In this document: one piece after another, positions 62,201 to 64,000 of the stretch
Layout of the letters: each line of letters begins with the position of its first letter
Numbering within the stretch: position 1 is the stretch's first letter
Translations under genes and position numbers: made by a program
The notes under the pieces: generated by a model
The model's input: the letters and a program-made list of their open reading frames with translations, nothing else
What the model was told of the DNA's origin: nothing
The model's database searches: none
NCBI RefSeq assembly: GCF_051401765.1
Contig: NW_027480429.1
Span: 13,086,157 to 13,150,156 of the forward strand
Direction: 5' to 3'
Source: Calliopsis andreniformis
Lineage: Eukaryota; Arthropoda; Insecta; Hymenoptera; Andrenidae
DNA length: 64,000 nt

Positions 62201-64000
62201 GAAAGTGATGGTCATTTCTACGTTCCGGGCCACCTAGGCTTCACTCTAGGGAGTTGCTCCATTAGATCGAATAGCTAGGGCCTTAGAAGTCAACGCCAGA
62301 AGCATAAAATACAATATAACTACAACAGTTTTTCCATCGTATAAAACGAATAATTGCAACCAGTGTGAACGTAATGGTCATTTCTACGTTCCGAGCACCC
62401 TAGGCGTCACTCTAGGGCGTTGCTCCTCCACATCTAATAGCTACGGCCTTTGAAGTCAACGCCAGAGGCATAAAATACAATATAAATACAACAGCGTTTC
62501 CATCGTATAAAAGGAATAATTGCAAACAGTGTGAAAGTGATGGTCACTTCTACGTTCCGGGCAACCTAGGCTTCACTCTACGGCGCTGATCCACCAGATC
62601 GAATAGTTAGGGCCTAAGAAGTCAGCGCCAGAAGCATAAAATACAATAAAAATACAACAGTTTTTCCATCGTATAACAGGAATTATTGCAACTAGTGTGA
62701 AAGTAATGGTCATTCCGACGTACCGGGAAACCTAGGCTTCACTCTAGGACGTTGCTCCACCAGATCGAACAGTTAGGGCCTTAGAAGTCAACGCCAGAAG
62801 CATAAGATGCAATAAAGATGCAACAGTTTTTCCATCGGATAACACGAGTAATTGCAACCAGTGTGAAAGTTATGGTCATTTCTAAATTCCGAGCAACATA
62901 GGCTTCACTCTAGGGCGTTGCTCCAACAGATTGAATAGTTAGGGCCTTAGAAGTCAACGCCCGAACCATAAAATGCAAAAAAAATACAACTGTGTTTCCA
63001 TCATATAACAGGAATAATTGCATCCAGTTTGAATGTGATGGTCATTTCTCCTTTCCAGGCAACCTAGGCTTCACTCTAGGGCGTTGCTCCACTAGATCGA
63101 ATAGCTAGGGCCTTAGAAGTCAACGCCAGAAGCATAAAATACGATATAAATACAACAGCTTTTCCATCGTATAAAAGGAATAATTGCAAACAGTGTGAAA
63201 GTAATGGTATTTCTACTTTCCGAGCAGCCTAGGCTTCACCCTAGGGCGCTGCTCCAACAGATTGAATAGTTAGGGCCTAAGACGTCAACGCCCGAACCAT
63301 AGAATGCAAAAAAAATACAACAGCTTTTTCATCGTATAAAACGAATAATTGCAAGCAGTGTGAAAGTAATGGTCATTTCTACGTTCCGAGCACCCTAGGC
63401 GTCACTGTAGGGCGTTGCTCCACCACATCTAATAGCCACGGCCTTAGAAGTCAACGCCAGAGGCATAAAATACAATATAAATACAACAGCGTTTCCATCG
63501 TATAAAACGAATAATTAAAACCAGTGTGAAAGTTATGGTCATTTCTACATTCCGAGCAACATAGGCTTCACTCTAGGGCGCTGCTCCACCAGGCCGAATA
63601 GTTACGGCCTAAGAAGTCAACGCCAGAAGCATAAAATACGATATAAATACAACAGCTTTTCCATCGTATAAAACGAATAATTGCAACCAGTGTGAAAGTA
63701 ATGGTCATTTCTACGTTCCGAGCACCCTAGGCGTCACTCTAGGGCGTTGCTCCTCCACATCTAATAGCTACGGCCTTAGAAGTCAACGCCAGAGGCATAA
63801 AATACAATATAAGTACAACAGCGTTTCCATCGTATAAAACGAATAATTGCAACCAGTGTGAAAGTTATGGTCATTTCTACATTCCGAGCAACCTAGGCTT
63901 CACTCTAGGGCGTTGCTCCACCAGATCGAATAGTTAGGTCATTTGAAGTAAACGCCAGAAGCATAAAATACGATATAAATACAACAGCTTTTCCATCGTA
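59290..64000 (+). repeat. Mixed monomers, ending in the P-Q-R cassette
   Basis: Includes 60070-60380, matching 55590-55900 (tctatggcgttcttccacc, catcggatagc, tgtacgttccaggc), dimers near 62000, and the cassette at 62350 and again at 63523-64000 (cut by the window end), with the same order and variants as 2159-2656 and 3155-3652. No unique sequence is seen and the array continues past the edge. Confidence 0.82.

Larger units (their letters stand above)
1..64000 (+). repeat. Tandem satellite array, 166-bp monomer, ~385 copies, fills the window
   Basis: Reading the phase marker ttgcaaccag followed by agt, monomer starts fall at 1, 168, 334, 500, 666, 832 and so on, giving 166 bp with only 1-3 bp variation, and the last start is at 63855. 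Conserved blocks in order are: tatggtcatttctac, ttccgggcaacctaggcttc, ctctagggcgttgctccacc, gatcgaatagttagggcc, ttagaagtcaacgcc, gaagcataaaatac, aaatacaacag and ttttccatcgtataaaacg. All monomers run head to tail on this strand except about 19465-19751. The array is cut by both window edges. Such arrays are typical of centromeric or pericentromeric heterochromatin; that role is inferred, not shown. The family is not one I recognise. Confidence 0.98.

Noticed and set aside
1..64000. CRISPR array
   Set aside because: There are regular repeats, but the whole 166-bp unit is repeated, with no short identical repeat separated by unique spacers and no cas genes.
1..64000. Identity with primate alpha satellite or the Arabidopsis 178-bp repeat
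   Set aside because: The length (166 bp) and sequence differ from what I know of both. The CENP-B-like match is only 7 of 9 fixed positions.
1..64000. Assignment to a named species, for example a Prunus-type 166-bp centromeric repeat
   Set aside because: Only the monomer length prompted this. I cannot recall that family's sequence well enough to compare, so no species is claimed.

Overview
The window is one uninterrupted tandem array of a single satellite DNA with a monomer of about 166 bp, roughly 385 copies in 64 kb. It enters and leaves the window inside the array. I found no protein-coding gene, RNA gene, transposon, CRISPR array or other unique sequence. The only stretch that does not read as forward satellite is about 0.29 kb near 19.46-19.75 kb, where satellite sequence lies in reverse orientation. 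The size, head-to-tail order, higher-order repeats (HORs) and lack of genes point to centromeric or pericentromeric heterochromatin of a eukaryote. CpG dinucleotides are well kept (about seven per monomer), which argues against a strongly CpG-depleted vertebrate genome. A plant is plausible because many plant centromeric satellites are 150-180 bp, but I do not recognise the family and cannot name the organism.

Two main monomer types alternate over much of the array. Type 1 begins agtatgaaactta, carries ccaacagattg, cccgaa.cataaaatgc and an A-rich run, and ends catcatataacagg. Type 2 begins agtttgaaagtgatgg, carries ccaccagatcg and gccagaagcataaaatac, and ends catcgtataaaacg. They form a 332-bp dimer. 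Other variants (types beginning agtgtgaaagta and agtgtgaaagtt) form a recurring 498-bp three-monomer cassette.

Layout: 1-6.39 kb, dimers mixed with the three-monomer cassette, with internal duplications at 2.32, 3.16 and 3.65 kb spacing; 6.39-10.42 kb, two almost identical copies of a 12-monomer (1,994 bp) HOR made of three 4-mers; 10.42-15.9 kb, dimers with a 2.16-kb-spaced duplication; 15.9-22.38 kb, diverged monomers without a clear HOR, containing the inverted segment; 22.38-26.0 kb, a 10-monomer (1,659 bp) HOR family in truncated units; 26.0-30.0 kb, irregular monomers; 30.0-33.65 kb, two units of the 10-mer HOR; 33.65-39.13 kb, mixed blocks shared with other parts of the window; 39.13-46.26 kb, five more units of the 10-mer HOR; 46.26-48.15 kb, a copy of 36.6-38.85 kb lacking exactly two monomers; 48.15-51.1 kb, an 11-monomer (1,826 bp) duplication; 51.1-57.5 kb, diverged monomers; 57.5-59.3 kb, a 7-monomer (1,161 bp) duplication; 59.3-64 kb, mixed monomers ending in the same three-monomer cassette seen near the start.

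There is no gene network to describe. What can be read is an amplification history: repeated unequal exchange in monomer register, with hybrid monomers marking the joints, and one out-of-register inverted insertion. Features with possible function are the 166-bp length (close to the DNA protected by a nucleosome plus linker histone), a 29-bp dyad able to form a hairpin, and a weak CENP-B-box-like 17-mer present in type 2 but not type 1. Copy boundaries and similarity statements come from reading by eye and are good to a few tens of bases unless an exact junction is given.
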